Positions 44,932 through 55,414 are shown, counted from the stretch's first letter. The stretch: 64,000 nt of DNA from Paenimyroides viscosum (GCF_003858535.1 NZ_RQTJ01000001.1:1-64000), one strand, 5' to 3'. Numbers and translations: made by a program. The notes: generated by a model not told the origin, from the sequence alone.

Positions 44932-44966
44932 AAAGATTGCCGAGGTTACTTGGCAATCTTTTCTTA
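44932..44966 (+). terminator. Terminator-like hairpin in the leader of the ABC exporter gene
   Basis: AAAGATTGCC (44932-44941) pairs with GGCAATCTTT (44952-44961), followed by TCTTATTTTT. It ends only 14 nt before the exporter ATG and has no plus-strand gene just upstream to terminate, so an attenuator is possible. Confidence 0.5.
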
Positions 44967-44979
44967 TTTTTAAATAAAA

Positions 44980-46761
44980 ATGAAAATTTCAACTTTATTT
45001 AAAAATTTACAACCCTATGTAAAACCTTACCGAACCTTAGTTACAGCTACTTTATTGTTAACTTTAATTGGTTCACTTACGGCACAAATTAACGCTTGGG
45101 TTTTACGTTACACGGTTGATGAGCTTACTTTAATTATTCCACAACAAAATGCGTTACAGTTAGGCTTAAAATTACTGCTTTTTATTTCTATTGTATTAAT
45201 TAGTAAAGAAATTTTAAATGCTTTTATAACTTTTGGACAAAAATATTACGGTGAAAAACTACGAATATATATTTCTAAAGATTTAGCACAAAAAATTATT
45301 GAAAAAATATTAACTTATCGTTTATCATTCTTTACAGCTAACGATAATGAAGCCGGTAGGTTACAAACCCGTATAGATCGAGGAATAGAAAGCTTAACAC
45401 GCTTGGTTCAAAACTTTTTTATTGATATTTTACCGCTTTTTGCAAATGCCATTGTTGCCTTATTTTTTATGTTTCAGGCAAATTTTTATGTTGGTTTGGT
45501 AGGTTTGTGTATTGTGCCAATTTATTTTATAGTTACAAAAAAACAAGCACAGAAATTAAGTGGTTGGCGTAGAAATTTACGTGGCTTTCGTGAATCTAAA
45601 TCGCAAGGAATTATTAGTATTATTGATTCTATTACGGTAATTAAATCGTTTAACAGAGAAGATATCGAATCAAAAAAGCAGTTGCAACTTCAAAACGAAT
45701 TAACTAACAACCAATTACAAACACGCAAAACCAGTTTCTTTTTTGACGGATTGAAATCGTTTATTGAACAATTCGGCGTGGTAATCATTATTATTTTAAC
45801 AGCTTATTTTGTACTTAATGGTAGCATGACTATTGGTACTATTATGTTTCATATTTTATTGTTTAACAATGTATCGGCACCAATTAGGCAGTTACACCGA
45901 ATTTACGATGAAATGAACGATGCCATGATTTATTCTGAAAGTTATTTTGAAATTTTAGAAGCAAATCAAGAAAAAGAAGCATCGGGTATCGTTAAAAATA
46001 CCGACTTAAAAGGTCATTTTAAATTGAATAATGTATCATTTGCTTATCCAAACGGAACTAAAGCACTTTTTGATATTAATATTGATATTCAACCAAATAA
46101 AATTACAGCATTAGCAGGTTTGTCGGGTGCTGGAAAAAGTACCATTATTAATCTGTTAGATAAATTTTATGTTCCATCTTCAGGTGAAATTCTTTTAGAT
46201 GGAATTCCGTTAGAAGATTATGATACCCATTTTTTACGGGAGAATATTGGTTTGGTACTTCAAAAGAATCATATTTTTAATGGATCAATTGCAGATAATA
46301 TCCGCTATGGAAAAGTAAATGCCACAGACGAGGAAGTAATTGAAGCCGCAAAACAAACTTATATACACGAACAAATTACAAAATTACCAGATCAGTATCA
46401 AACCAAAGCAACAGCATTATCGGGCGGGCAACAACAACGCATTGCCATTGCACGAATGTTTTTAAAAAATCCGCCAATAATTTTCTTAGATGAGCCCACA
46501 GCAAGTTTAGACGCTATTGCTACCGAACAAATTAAAAATAGTTTAGATGCTATCAAGAAAAATAGAACGGTTGTTATTATCTCGCACAGTATTTCACAGA
46601 TCATAGATGCCGATATTATTTACGCAATGAAAGAGGGTAAGATAACCGAAGTAGGTAAACATGAAGAAATTTACAAGCAAAACGGTGTGTACAAAGAAAT
46701 TTTTGATGCTAGTGCAAGAAGCATGAATATTGAAAAAATTGCAAAAACATATGATAGTTAA
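44980..46761 (+). CDS. ABC exporter, fused permease and ATPase
   Basis: A 593-residue half-transporter. Six membrane helices occupy about residues 15-310. The ATPase domain has Walker A GLSGAGKST near 385, signature LSGGQQQR near 485 and Walker B IIFLDEPTASLD. It should form a homodimer and export a lipid, peptide or drug; the substrate cannot be read. It is divergent from an AraC regulator and preceded by a terminator-like leader hairpin. Confidence 0.93.
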   Translation: MKISTLFKNLQPYVKPYRTLVTATLLLTLIGSLTAQINAWVLRYTVDELTLIIPQQNALQLGLKLLLFISIVLISKEILNAFITFGQKYYGEKLRIYISKDLAQKIIEKILTYRLSFFTANDNEAGRLQTRIDRGIESLTRLVQNFFIDILPLFANAIVALFFMFQANFYVGLVGLCIVPIYFIVTKKQAQKLSGWRRNLRGFRESKSQGIISIIDSITVIKSFNREDIESKKQLQLQNELTNNQLQTRKTSFFFDGLKSFIEQFGVVIIIILTAYFVLNGSMTIGTIMFHILLFNNVSAPIRQLHRIYDEMNDAMIYSESYFEILEANQEKEASGIVKNTDLKGHFKLNNVSFAYPNGTKALFDINIDIQPNKITALAGLSGAGKSTIINLLDKFYVPSSGEILLDGIPLEDYDTHFLRENIGLVLQKNHIFNGSIADNIRYGKVNATDEEVIEAAKQTYIHEQITKLPDQYQTKATALSGGQQQRIAIARMFLKNPPIIFLDEPTASLDAIATEQIKNSLDAIKKNRTVVIISHSISQIIDADIIYAMKEGKITEVGKHEEIYKQNGVYKEIFDASARSMNIEKIAKTYDS

Positions 46762-46813
46762 ATTTCTTTAAAGTCAGATTTTTTTTCCTACATTTAATAA
46801 AAAATGTACGTTT

Positions 46814-49099
46814 ATGAAAATCACCAAACCTGTAAAAATCATAGGTATTATTGCCTTGTCGGTATTATTGTTGGCAGTTTTAGTAAACGTTGCAATAAAT
46901 GTTATCATTAAAAACCAGGTTCCTAAAATATTAGAAGATAAAAACGATACCGCATATAATCTTGTTTATAACGATATAAATTTTTCTATCTTCAGCAACA
47001 GTTTGTCTATAGAAAATGTAGAATTAACCCCTAAGAAAGATACAGATATTAAAAAAGATATTGACTTTTTTGGAAAAATAGGTCGTGTAAGTGTATCGGG
47101 GGTAAATTTCTACGAACTTATAAAAAATAAAAATCTAAAAGCTTTTACAATTTCTATAGTAGATCCCGATATTACTGTTTTAAAACCTGCAGTACGCGAT
47201 ACTTTGAAAAGTGCGTCCAAATTATCATCAATAATTGATATTGATAAAATAAGCGTTAAAAATGCGCATTTAAAAATGATGACTACCGGTAACGATACCT
47301 TATTGCATGAAGTTTTTAATTTTAACGCAGAGGTTAACGGAATTCACATGGGTGAATATACTGCTAAAAAAGATATTCCGTTTACGTATACCGATTATCA
47401 TTTTAAAATTGATTCTCTTTACAGCTTGGTAAACGATTTACAAATTATAAAATCTAAGGAAATTGAAATTGATAAAGACAATATTTCGGTAACTAATTTT
47501 AGAATGCTTCCTTATAAAACATCTAAAGAATTTAAACAAAATAGTACCGAAACAAACACTCGAATTTTAGTTGATGTACCTAAATTAACATTGAAAAATA
47601 CCGATTGGGGTTATCATAACTCGGATTTATTTGTTAAAATAGAAACAATTTCTATAGATTCTATAAACGTAAATATATTAGATCAAAAAGAACAAACCGT
47701 TTTACAACAAGTGCAAAAAGATGCCGAAAAGGTTATTAAACCTTTAATCCCATTTCAACTAGATATTAATGAAATTGACATTAAAAAATCGACGTTTAAT
47801 TCATTGGGAATTTTAAATGTAAATAATGTAAATATCAAGATCAAAAAAATATCGAACAAAGTAAAAAAACACTTGCTAATAGATGAATTTCAGTTGAATA
47901 ATCCGCAGTTTGTCCATGTTCCAAAGAAAAACCCTACTAAAAAAACGAATCAAAGAAGTAAATTAAACGATCTTATTATAATCAATAAAGTATCGGTAAA
48001 TAATGCAGATTATACCTTAAAAGATAAATTAAACAAGTACAATAAATTAACGGTTTCTAACTTTAATCTTACATTAAACGACATTAAAGCAGATGATCAA
48101 TCGGTTTTAGAAAATGTTCCATTTAAATACAAAAATCCTCATTTATCAACAGGAAAAATAAAATACGATACAGGTAAAGATTATGTTATTGATGCAGGTG
48201 GAATTGTGCTAAAAGAATATAATGCATCTGTAAAAAGTTTTAAAATGACACCAAAAATGAGTCGAAAACAACATGCTGCTAAATTAAAATACGCACAAGA
48301 TTACTACAATTTATCGGCAGATATTATTAATTTTAATGACTATAATTGGGGTTTTACAGCTCAAAACGATTTCTTCATCAAATTTAAAGAAGTAGCGTTA
48401 AATAATTTAAACGCACATATTTACCGCGATATAACTGTTCCACTAAACCCGAAAGAAAACCATTTGTACAGTTACAGATTGCGTAATGTAGATTTTCCGT
48501 TTGAAGTGCAAACGCTTAAAATTAAAAACTCTAAACTTACTTATGAAGAAGATACTGCAACCACAACGCAACCGGGTAAACTTACTTTTGTAAATTTTAA
48601 TTTAACGGCTTTAAATATTTACAGTGGATATAAACGTAATAGCGGACCAAAAACTCAAATTCTTGTAAACACTAAATTTATGCAACAAGGTGATTTGGTT
48701 GCTAGTTGGCAGTTTGATATTATGGATAAATCTGAAAAATTTAATATTAATGGCGAATTAAAGAATTTCCCGGCTCCGGCAATGAATCCGTTTTTAAAAC
48801 CTTATCTTAAAGTACAAGCAACCGGAACAATAGACCGTATGTCGTTTAATTTCAGTGGTAATAACAACACAGCAACCGGGCAATATGCCATGGATTTTAA
48901 AAATCTTAAAATGACGTTGTTTAATAAAGAAAATAAAAAACGTAAATTGTTAACGGCAGCGGCAAATATGGTGGTTAGATCTGATACAGACGGATTTAAA
49001 AAAGTAGATATAAAGCCGGTTGATCGTACCATAGAAAAATCGTTCTTTAATTATTTGTGGTCATGTATTATGCAGGGCTTAAAACAAACCGTAATTTAA
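46814..49099 (+). CDS. Large AsmA-like membrane-anchored protein
   Basis: A 761-residue protein with one N-terminal TM helix (about 9-31) and a long periplasmic part of repeating beta strands (patterns such as IDKISVKNAHLKM, LTLKNTDWGYHNS and KLTVSNFNLTLNDI). The short C-terminal hydrophobic segment ends FFNYLWSCIMQGLKQ. This is the look of AsmA/DUF748-type proteins, which in Proteobacteria include bridge-like lipid-transport proteins between the membranes. The assignment is by strand pattern and ends, not by a motif. Confidence 0.7.
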   Translation: MKITKPVKIIGIIALSVLLLAVLVNVAINVIIKNQVPKILEDKNDTAYNLVYNDINFSIFSNSLSIENVELTPKKDTDIKKDIDFFGKIGRVSVSGVNFYELIKNKNLKAFTISIVDPDITVLKPAVRDTLKSASKLSSIIDIDKISVKNAHLKMMTTGNDTLLHEVFNFNAEVNGIHMGEYTAKKDIPFTYTDYHFKIDSLYSLVNDLQIIKSKEIEIDKDNISVTNFRMLPYKTSKEFKQNSTETNTRILVDVPKLTLKNTDWGYHNSDLFVKIETISIDSINVNILDQKEQTVLQQVQKDAEKVIKPLIPFQLDINEIDIKKSTFNSLGILNVNNVNIKIKKISNKVKKHLLIDEFQLNNPQFVHVPKKNPTKKTNQRSKLNDLIIINKVSVNNADYTLKDKLNKYNKLTVSNFNLTLNDIKADDQSVLENVPFKYKNPHLSTGKIKYDTGKDYVIDAGGIVLKEYNASVKSFKMTPKMSRKQHAAKLKYAQDYYNLSADIINFNDYNWGFTAQNDFFIKFKEVALNNLNAHIYRDITVPLNPKENHLYSYRLRNVDFPFEVQTLKIKNSKLTYEEDTATTTQPGKLTFVNFNLTALNIYSGYKRNSGPKTQILVNTKFMQQGDLVASWQFDIMDKSEKFNINGELKNFPAPAMNPFLKPYLKVQATGTIDRMSFNFSGNNNTATGQYAMDFKNLKMTLFNKENKKRKLLTAAANMVVRSDTDGFKKVDIKPVDRTIEKSFFNYLWSCIMQGLKQTVI

Positions 49100-49109
49100 A
49101 AATGTGTTT

Positions 49110-49117
49110 TACCTTTG
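49110..49117 (+). promoter_or_regulatory. -7 box (TACCTTTG)
   Basis: TACCTTTG lies 19 nt before the ATG of the SDR gene at 49137. Confidence 0.55.
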
Positions 49118-49136
49118 CTAAAAAATTTCGTTAAAA

Positions 49137-49880
49137 ATGAAAACAATACTTATTACAGGTGCCAGTTCGGGAATTGGTTATGCAACTGCAAAAATTTTAG
49201 CCGAAGGAAACAGATTAATTTTGTGTGGAAGAAGGGCAGAGAGGTTACAAGAACTTCAATTGCAGTTAAAAGATACACCAACATTGTTATTACAGTTTGA
49301 TGTTGCAAAGAAAGAAGAAGTTTTTGCGGCATTTGACTCGATACCTGTTGAATGGCAAAATATCGACGTATTGGTTAACAACGCGGGCAATGCGCATGGT
49401 TTGGCTAGTTTTCAAGATGCAGACTTAGATGATTTGGATGCAATGATTGACATTAACGTAAAAGGGCTAATTTACGTTACAAAAGCATGTTTGCCTTTTA
49501 TAAAAAATTCTAAAAACGCTCATATAATTAATCTTTCATCAATTGCTGGTAAGCAGGCGTACACCAACGGAACTACCTATTGCGCATCAAAATGGGCGGT
49601 TGAGGCACTAACAAAAGGTATGCGTTTAGATTTTCTTCCTTTAGGAATTAAAGTTACAGGTATAGCTCCGGGTGCTGTTGAAACCGAGTTTTCTTTGGTT
49701 CGATTTAAAGGAAATGAAACGTTAGCCGAAAATGTTTACAAAGGATACGAACCTTTAAAAGCAGAAGATATTGCAGCCAATATTGCCTTTGCAATAAATC
49801 AGCCTAAACATGTACAAATAGCCGATATTACAATTCTGCCACAAGCACAAGCCGATGCTACAACTATTTTACGTTCATAA
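49137..49880 (+). CDS. SDR-family oxidoreductase (YdfG-like)
   Basis: A 247-residue classical short-chain dehydrogenase with TGASSGIG (7-14), NNAGNAHG near 83, the catalytic Ser in SSIAGK and YCASK near 152. Arg residues after the second strand (CGRRAERL) favour NADP. It resembles YdfG-type 3-hydroxy acid or serine dehydrogenases; the substrate was not determined. Confidence 0.93.
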   Translation: MKTILITGASSGIGYATAKILAEGNRLILCGRRAERLQELQLQLKDTPTLLLQFDVAKKEEVFAAFDSIPVEWQNIDVLVNNAGNAHGLASFQDADLDDLDAMIDINVKGLIYVTKACLPFIKNSKNAHIINLSSIAGKQAYTNGTTYCASKWAVEALTKGMRLDFLPLGIKVTGIAPGAVETEFSLVRFKGNETLAENVYKGYEPLKAEDIAANIAFAINQPKHVQIADITILPQAQADATTILRS

Positions 49881-49925
49881 GAATAAATTAAGGTTAGTGC
49901 GAACTACATAACATTATAACGAATT

Positions 49926-50528
49926 ATGAAACTATCATTTAATAAATCACTACTTTTATTTACAATTATTTTTTGTGTAGTTTGGGTTGATTCTTTTATT
50001 GGAACGAACGATTACGCAAATTGGTGGATTGAAAATATATTAACATTCGTTTCTGTTTTAGCATTAATTGTTACATACAGATATTATCGTTTTACAACCT
50101 GTAGTTATTTTTTAATAATGCTGTTTATGTGTTTGCATGTATATGGTTCAAAATATACTTATGCCGATAATATATTGGGCTATTGGCTTAAAGATACTTT
50201 AGATTTGAGTAGAAATCCATATGACAGAATAGTTCATTTTTCGTTTGGTTTACTATTATACCTCCCTTTAAAAGAGTTTTTTAATGAGTGGTTGAAATAC
50301 CCAAAAAGTCTTTCGATTTATCTTCCAGTTGTGTTTGTTCTTGCATTAAGTGGAGGTTTTGAAGTTATTGAATGGCTTGTTGCCGACATATTTTTTACAG
50401 AACACGGTGATACCTATTTAGGAACACAAGGCGATGTTTGGGATGCACAAAAAGATATAGCATTAGCGTTTGTTGGTTCTATTATTAGTTTTGTAATTAT
50501 GATCTTTAAATCAGAAAAAGCTTATTAG
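49926..50528 (+). CDS. DUF2238 (YjdF-like) membrane protein
   Basis: A 200-residue inner-membrane protein with about six helices and the conserved motifs YDRIVHFSFGLL and EWLVADIFFTE, then the DVWDAQKDIALAF helix, typical of DUF2238. The function is unknown. Its last three codons and stop (AAA GCT TAT TAG) lie within a perfect palindrome that also encodes the end of SmpB on the other strand. Confidence 0.88.
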   Translation: MKLSFNKSLLLFTIIFCVVWVDSFIGTNDYANWWIENILTFVSVLALIVTYRYYRFTTCSYFLIMLFMCLHVYGSKYTYADNILGYWLKDTLDLSRNPYDRIVHFSFGLLLYLPLKEFFNEWLKYPKSLSIYLPVVFVLALSGGFEVIEWLVADIFFTEHGDTYLGTQGDVWDAQKDIALAFVGSIISFVIMIFKSEKAY

Positions 50529-50544
50529 TTTCCTAATAAGCTTT
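50517..50544. terminator. Shared palindromic terminator that encodes both C-termini
   Basis: AAAGCTTATTAG-TTTC-CTAATAAGCTTT is a 12-bp perfect stem with a 4-nt loop. Read from either side, AAAGCTTATTAG is Lys-Ala-Tyr-stop, so both convergent proteins end KAY inside the terminator. Confidence 0.85.
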
Positions 50545-50985
50545 CTTTAATCGGGCTAAATCAATTTTGTTGTCACGGTCCTTAATGGTTTCGCGTTTAT
50601 CGTACAGTTTTTTACCTTTTGCCAAAGCAATTTCAACTTTTGCCAAGCCTTTTTCGTTTGTAAACAAACGCAGTGGCACAATGGTTAAACCCTTATTCTG
50701 CACACTTTTATTTAACGATTTTAATTCTTTTTTATTTAAAAGCAGTTTACGCTCGCTTTTTGCTTTATGATTGTAATGAGTTCCAAACGAATATTCTTCT
50801 ACATGCGAATTAATCATGAATAATTCGCCGTTTTGAAACTCGCAAAAACTATCTGCAATAGAAGCTTTCCCTAAACGTATCGATTTTATTTCGGTTCCAG
50901 CCAAAACAATTCCTGCCGTATATTTTTCAATAAACTCAAATTCAAATTTGGCGCGCTTGTTTAATATGTTTATACTTTTCTGCAT
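50533..50985 (-). CDS. smpB: SsrA-binding protein SmpB
   Basis: A 150-residue protein with the SmpB blocks [19 protein letters not shown] (19 residues), [22 protein letters not shown] and the basic tail [17 protein letters not shown]. SmpB brings tmRNA to stalled ribosomes in trans-translation. Its promoter box is 4 nt before the ATG. The C-terminus KAY is shared with the convergent gene through a palindrome. Confidence 0.96.
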   Translation of the reverse strand: MQKSINILNKRAKFEFEFIEKYTAGIVLAGTEIKSIRLGKASIADSFCEFQNGELFMINSHVEEYSFGTHYNHKAKSERKLLLNKKELKSLNKSVQNKGLTIVPLRLFTNEKGLAKVEIALAKGKKLYDKRETIKDRDNKIDLARLKKAY

Positions 50986-50989
50986 AATG

Positions 50990-50997
50990 CAAATGTA
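50990..50997 (-). promoter_or_regulatory. -7 box (TACATTTG), leaderless start of smpB
   Basis: On minus TACATTTG is followed by CATT and the ATG at 50985. Confidence 0.6.
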
Positions 50998-51020
50998 CTA
51001 AAAGTTGGTGTTTTGTAAAA

Positions 51021-52676
51021 CTATTTGTCTTTTTTCCAGATAGAATAAATAATGACGATGCCTAAAATTCCCGAAATTAAAAAACCTACTAATCCTAAAA
51101 ACGAATTGCCAAAGAAAAGCGGCGGAATTTTCGCCATCATTAAAATAGACGACCCAATAGATAAAGCCGCAATAATAATGGCGTAAGTTAAACGGTTTGA
51201 AGCATTTTGAAGGGTTTTGCGCATATCTTCCAAGCCTTCTACTTCAAAATTAACTTTTAACTTGTCGTCTTTAATTTTTTCTAATAAAACCGTTAAATCA
51301 TCTGGTAAATTTTGCAGGTTTGCTGCAAGAATTTTTAAATGTTTTAATGACTTTTGCGCAATCTTTTTTGGACCATATTTTTTTAAAGCTAATTCATTTG
51401 CATACGGTCTAATGCTTTCCATAACATTTAATTCAGGATCTAACTGCTTCCCAATTCCTTCAATAATAGATATTCCGCGTAATAATAAATAAATAAATTC
51501 GGGCATTAAAACATGGTTGTTTGCCATAATAGACTTTATTTTGGCAACAATATCTGCAACATTTATTTCGTTTAATGCGGTATGTTCCAACATGTGGAAA
51601 ATATCATAAATGTCGCGTTCTAATGTTTTTTCATCTTCAATATGGTAATCAATTGCTAAGCGTTTCGTTAGGCGAATAATTTTTTTAGCGTCTTGTAATA
51701 AAAAGTTTTCAATGATTTCTTCTAGTAATTCCATATCGCCTTTCATGATCTGACCCATAGATCCGAAATCAATAAAGCAAAACTTTTGATCGTTCATGAT
51801 AAAAACATTTCCCGGATGCGGATCTGCATGAAAAAAGCCGTCTTCTAAAACCATTTTCATAAACAAAACAATACCCGTTTGCGCAACATCTTTAGGTTGC
51901 ATACCTATTTCTAAAATTTTATCTTTATTATTAACCTTAAAACCATCGATAAATTCCATGGTTAAAATGTTATTGTTTGATAGCTCTTTAAACGTTTTTG
52001 GAACGTAAACTTCTGGTCTTTCTTTAAAGTTTTTTCGGAATTTTTCTATATTATGCAGTTCGTTTGTAAGCGATAATTCTCGATACATATTGTTTTCAAA
52101 CGAATTTATCAGCTGCGTTAAACTCATTTTTCTGGCAGCATCATAATTTTTTTCAAGAATTTTAGCCAGATCCTTCATAATCATGATGTCTGATTTGATG
52201 ATTTCATCAATTGTAGACCTCTTGACTTTAATTACTACTTTTTCACCATTTATTAAGCGCGCAACATATACTTGGGATATAGAAGCAGAAGCAATAGGAG
52301 TGGGGTTGATGTATTCAAAATGATCTGTTGGGTTAATAAGTAGTTCATCGGCTATTTTTTGGTCAATGTCTAATTCTTCTGGCGGAACATTATCTTGTAA
52401 TTCAGCTAATTCGGCAATCATTTCGGGTGGTAAAATATCTTCGCGATTGCTGAACATTTGCCCCAGTTTTACGTACGTTGGTCCTAATTCTTCTAATACT
52501 AAACGAACACGTTTGTATACGCTTAATTTAAAAATTTCTTCGCCACGTTTAGATCGAACAAAACCTTTAGGTAAATATTTCTGTGCGCTTGTTCTAGCAA
52601 TAATATCATCGAATCCGTATTTTGATAAAATACTGATTACATTACCAATACGCTTAATTTTTCTGATTTGATTCAT
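51021..52676 (-). CDS. ABC1/UbiB-type atypical kinase
   Basis: A 551-residue protein with the family KxGQ motif in KLGQMFSNR near 72-80, the Ala-rich loop ASISQVYVARL near 132, the Lys in VVIKVKR, the HADPHPGN catalytic loop near 285 and the FIDFGSMG metal motif. Two C-terminal membrane helices follow (about 497-517 and 523-545). Members support ubiquinone or menaquinone synthesis or lipid handling at the inner membrane. Menaquinone is the usual quinone of this group, so the exact role is uncertain. Confidence 0.9.
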   Translation of the reverse strand: MNQIRKIKRIGNVISILSKYGFDDIIARTSAQKYLPKGFVRSKRGEEIFKLSVYKRVRLVLEELGPTYVKLGQMFSNREDILPPEMIAELAELQDNVPPEELDIDQKIADELLINPTDHFEYINPTPIASASISQVYVARLINGEKVVIKVKRSTIDEIIKSDIMIMKDLAKILEKNYDAARKMSLTQLINSFENNMYRELSLTNELHNIEKFRKNFKERPEVYVPKTFKELSNNNILTMEFIDGFKVNNKDKILEIGMQPKDVAQTGIVLFMKMVLEDGFFHADPHPGNVFIMNDQKFCFIDFGSMGQIMKGDMELLEEIIENFLLQDAKKIIRLTKRLAIDYHIEDEKTLERDIYDIFHMLEHTALNEINVADIVAKIKSIMANNHVLMPEFIYLLLRGISIIEGIGKQLDPELNVMESIRPYANELALKKYGPKKIAQKSLKHLKILAANLQNLPDDLTVLLEKIKDDKLKVNFEVEGLEDMRKTLQNASNRLTYAIIIAALSIGSSILMMAKIPPLFFGNSFLGLVGFLISGILGIVIIYSIWKKDK

Positions 52677-52703
52677 AGCCTTTTTCTTGATTAAAAGGTA
52701 TAA

Positions 52704-52860
52704 AAAAGCTGTTTAAAAAACATTATATTCTGCCATTACGGACTTGATCCGTAATCTCATTATTCTGAAACCAAAATTATGAGAAGCCAACTAGAGTTTA
52801 CGAATTCATCGCAGTTTATCAAGTTCAGCTCGACCAATAATTGCTATTTAAACAGCTTTT
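52704..52860. repeat. 157-bp element with 14-bp terminal inverted repeats
   Basis: AAAAGCTGTTTAAA (52704-52717) and its exact complement TTTAAACAGCTTTT (52847-52860) flank a gene-free segment between the UbiB-type gene and clpC. Inside is a hairpin ATTACGGA-CTTGA-TCCGTAAT (52735-52755), a type of dispersed repeat I recall from several bacteria. The whole looks like a MITE or a long composite hairpin. No clear target-site duplication was seen. Confidence 0.5.
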
Positions 52861-52873
52861 AAAATAAATTGTT

Positions 52874-55414
52874 TTATTTTTTTAACGATGAATTAGCGTT
52901 TTTAATAGTAACCTTTAAAGCTTCATCGTCTTTAATTTTATCCATTAATAAAACATCGTTCTCCTGAATATTTCCATTGATGATTTCTTCTGCCAATAAA
53001 TCTTCTACATATTTTTGGATGGCACGTTTTAACGGACGCGCTCCATATTGTTTGTCAAAACCTTTATCTGCAATGAAATCTAATGCTTCTTGCGTTAATT
53101 CTAACTGATAGCCTAAAGCCATCACACGCAGGTACAGTTTTTCAATTTCAATGTTGATGATCTTGTGAATATGTTCTTTTTCTAATGCATTGAACACAAC
53201 CACATCATCAATTCTGTTTAAAAATTCAGGAGCGAAAGCTTTTTTCAGTGCGTTTTCAATAACCGATTTTGTTAAATCATCTTGTTGATCTTGTTTAGAT
53301 TTGGTTCCGAAACCAACGCCTGTTCCAAAATCTTTCAACTGACGAGCACCAACATTCGATGTCATGATAATAATCGTATTTCTAAAATCGATCTTTCTAC
53401 CCAAACTGTCTGTTAAATGTCCGTCGTCTAAAACCTGTAACAACATATTGAAAACATCGGGATGTGCTTTTTCAACCTCGTCTAACAAAATAACCGAATA
53501 TGGTTTTCTGCGCACTTTCTCTGTTAACTGACCGCCTTCTTCGTATCCAACGTAACCCGGAGGTGCACCAACTAATCGTGAAATAGCAAATTTTTCCATG
53601 TATTCGCTCATGTCTATACGGATCAAAGCATCTTCAGAATCGAAAATTTCTTTTGCGATAACTTTAGCCAACTGTGTTTTACCAACACCCGTTTGACCCA
53701 AGAAAATAAACGAACCAATTGGCTTGTTAGGATCTTTTAAGCCCGCACGGTTTCTTTGAATTGATTTTGCAATTTTTGCCACCGCTTCATCCTGACCAAT
53801 AACTTTTCCTTTAATAGCATCTGGTAACTTCGCCAGTTTTTTACTTTCGGCTTGCGCAATTTTATTTACCGGGATGCCTGTCATCATTGAAACTACATCA
53901 GCAACATGCTCTTCGGTAACGGTGATTTTATTGTTTTTAGAATCTTCTTCCCAACGTTCTTGTGCAACTGCTAAATCTTTTTCAATGCGTTTTTCATCGT
54001 CACGTAAAGCCGCAGCTTCTTCGTATTTCTGACGTTTAACAGCATCTGATTTTTTATCACGAACTTCTTCTAATTCTTTTTCAAGATTTAAAATATCATC
54101 TGGAACATCAATATTTGTAATATGTACACGCGATCCTGCTTCATCCAACGCATCAATAGCCTTGTCTGGTAAGAAACGCTCGCTCATATATCTGCTTGTT
54201 AATTTTACACAGGCATCAATAGCTTCTGGCGTATAAATTACATTGTGGTGATCTTCGTATTTAGGTTTAATGTTGTTTAAAATAGTAATTGTTTCCTCTT
54301 CTGTTGTAGGTTCTACAATTACTTTTTGAAAACGACGTTCCAATGCACCATCTTTTTCAATGTACTGACGGTATTCGTCTAACGTTGTTGCACCAACACA
54401 TTGAATTTCTCCACGAGCTAATGCAGGTTTAAACATATTTGAAGCATCTAATGAACCTGTTGCACCGCCGGCACCAACAATGGTATGAATTTCATCGATA
54501 AAAAGAATAATATCGTCGTTCTTTTCCAATTCGTTCATAACGGCTTTCATACGCTCTTCAAACTGACCGCGGTATTTTGTACCAGCAACCAAACTTGCCA
54601 AATCTAAAGTTACCACACGTTTGTTGAACAAAATGCGAGATACTTTCTTTTGAATAATGCGCAACGCCAAACCTTCGGCAATCGCAGATTTACCCACACC
54701 AGGCTCACCAATTAACAACGGATTGTTCTTTTTACGGCGCGATAAGATTTGCGAAACACGCTCTATTTCTTTTTCACGACCCACAACAGGATCCAATTTT
54801 CCTTGTTCAGCTAGTTCCGTTAAATCGCGACCAAAATTATCTAATACTGGAGTTTTAGATTTTTTGCCTGCTTTGTTCTGTGCTGACGGATTGTTGAAGT
54901 TGTCTGACATACTGTCACCTCCTTCATCGTCAAATGCACTGTTACGTGGCTGTTCACTTAAAGATTCTGAACTAGACAATAAACTTACAAACTCTTCTTT
55001 TGAGTTATCATAATCTACCTTACAACGATTCAAAAGAATGGTTGTAGGATCTTCGGTATTTCTAAGTATCGACATTAGAATATGTCCCGTATTTATTACA
55101 TCGGTTTTGTAAAGTTTTTTCTCAAGAAACGCTCTCTTTAAAGCGTTTTCGGCTTGTTTTGTAAGATGAATGTTCTTTTTATCTGTGTTGATAAGCTTAT
55201 TAGGGTTTTCTGGAATCAATGCCTCAAATCGATTTCTAAGAAATTCCAAATCAATTGATAAGTTTTGTAATATCGTGATAGCTTCGCCTTGGCTTTCGCG
55301 CAAAATACCAAGCATGATATGCTCTGTACCAATATAATCGTGCCCTAAACGTAAAGCTTCATCTCTACTAAAGGTAATTACTTCCTTTACTCTTGGTGAA
55401 AAATTGTCGTCCAT
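52874..55414 (-). CDS. clpC: ClpC-type ATP-dependent Clp protease ATPase
   Basis: An 846-residue Hsp100 unfoldase. A tandem Clp N-domain covers residues 1-145 ([20 protein letters not shown], 20 residues). The first AAA+ module has Walker [10 protein letters not shown] near 240, a short UVR-like middle coiled coil (about 440-500) follows, and the second AAA+ module has GQTGVGKTQ near 570. ClpC feeds unfolded proteins to ClpP. A linker rich in Ser, Asp and Asn lies around 150-185. Confidence 0.94.
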   Translation of the reverse strand: MDDNFSPRVKEVITFSRDEALRLGHDYIGTEHIMLGILRESQGEAITILQNLSIDLEFLRNRFEALIPENPNKLINTDKKNIHLTKQAENALKRAFLEKKLYKTDVINTGHILMSILRNTEDPTTILLNRCKVDYDNSKEEFVSLLSSSESLSEQPRNSAFDDEGGDSMSDNFNNPSAQNKAGKKSKTPVLDNFGRDLTELAEQGKLDPVVGREKEIERVSQILSRRKKNNPLLIGEPGVGKSAIAEGLALRIIQKKVSRILFNKRVVTLDLASLVAGTKYRGQFEERMKAVMNELEKNDDIILFIDEIHTIVGAGGATGSLDASNMFKPALARGEIQCVGATTLDEYRQYIEKDGALERRFQKVIVEPTTEEETITILNNIKPKYEDHHNVIYTPEAIDACVKLTSRYMSERFLPDKAIDALDEAGSRVHITNIDVPDDILNLEKELEEVRDKKSDAVKRQKYEEAAALRDDEKRIEKDLAVAQERWEEDSKNNKITVTEEHVADVVSMMTGIPVNKIAQAESKKLAKLPDAIKGKVIGQDEAVAKIAKSIQRNRAGLKDPNKPIGSFIFLGQTGVGKTQLAKVIAKEIFDSEDALIRIDMSEYMEKFAISRLVGAPPGYVGYEEGGQLTEKVRRKPYSVILLDEVEKAHPDVFNMLLQVLDDGHLTDSLGRKIDFRNTIIIMTSNVGARQLKDFGTGVGFGTKSKQDQQDDLTKSVIENALKKAFAPEFLNRIDDVVVFNALEKEHIHKIINIEIEKLYLRVMALGYQLELTQEALDFIADKGFDKQYGARPLKRAIQKYVEDLLAEEIINGNIQENDVLLMDKIKDDEALKVTIKNANSSLKK

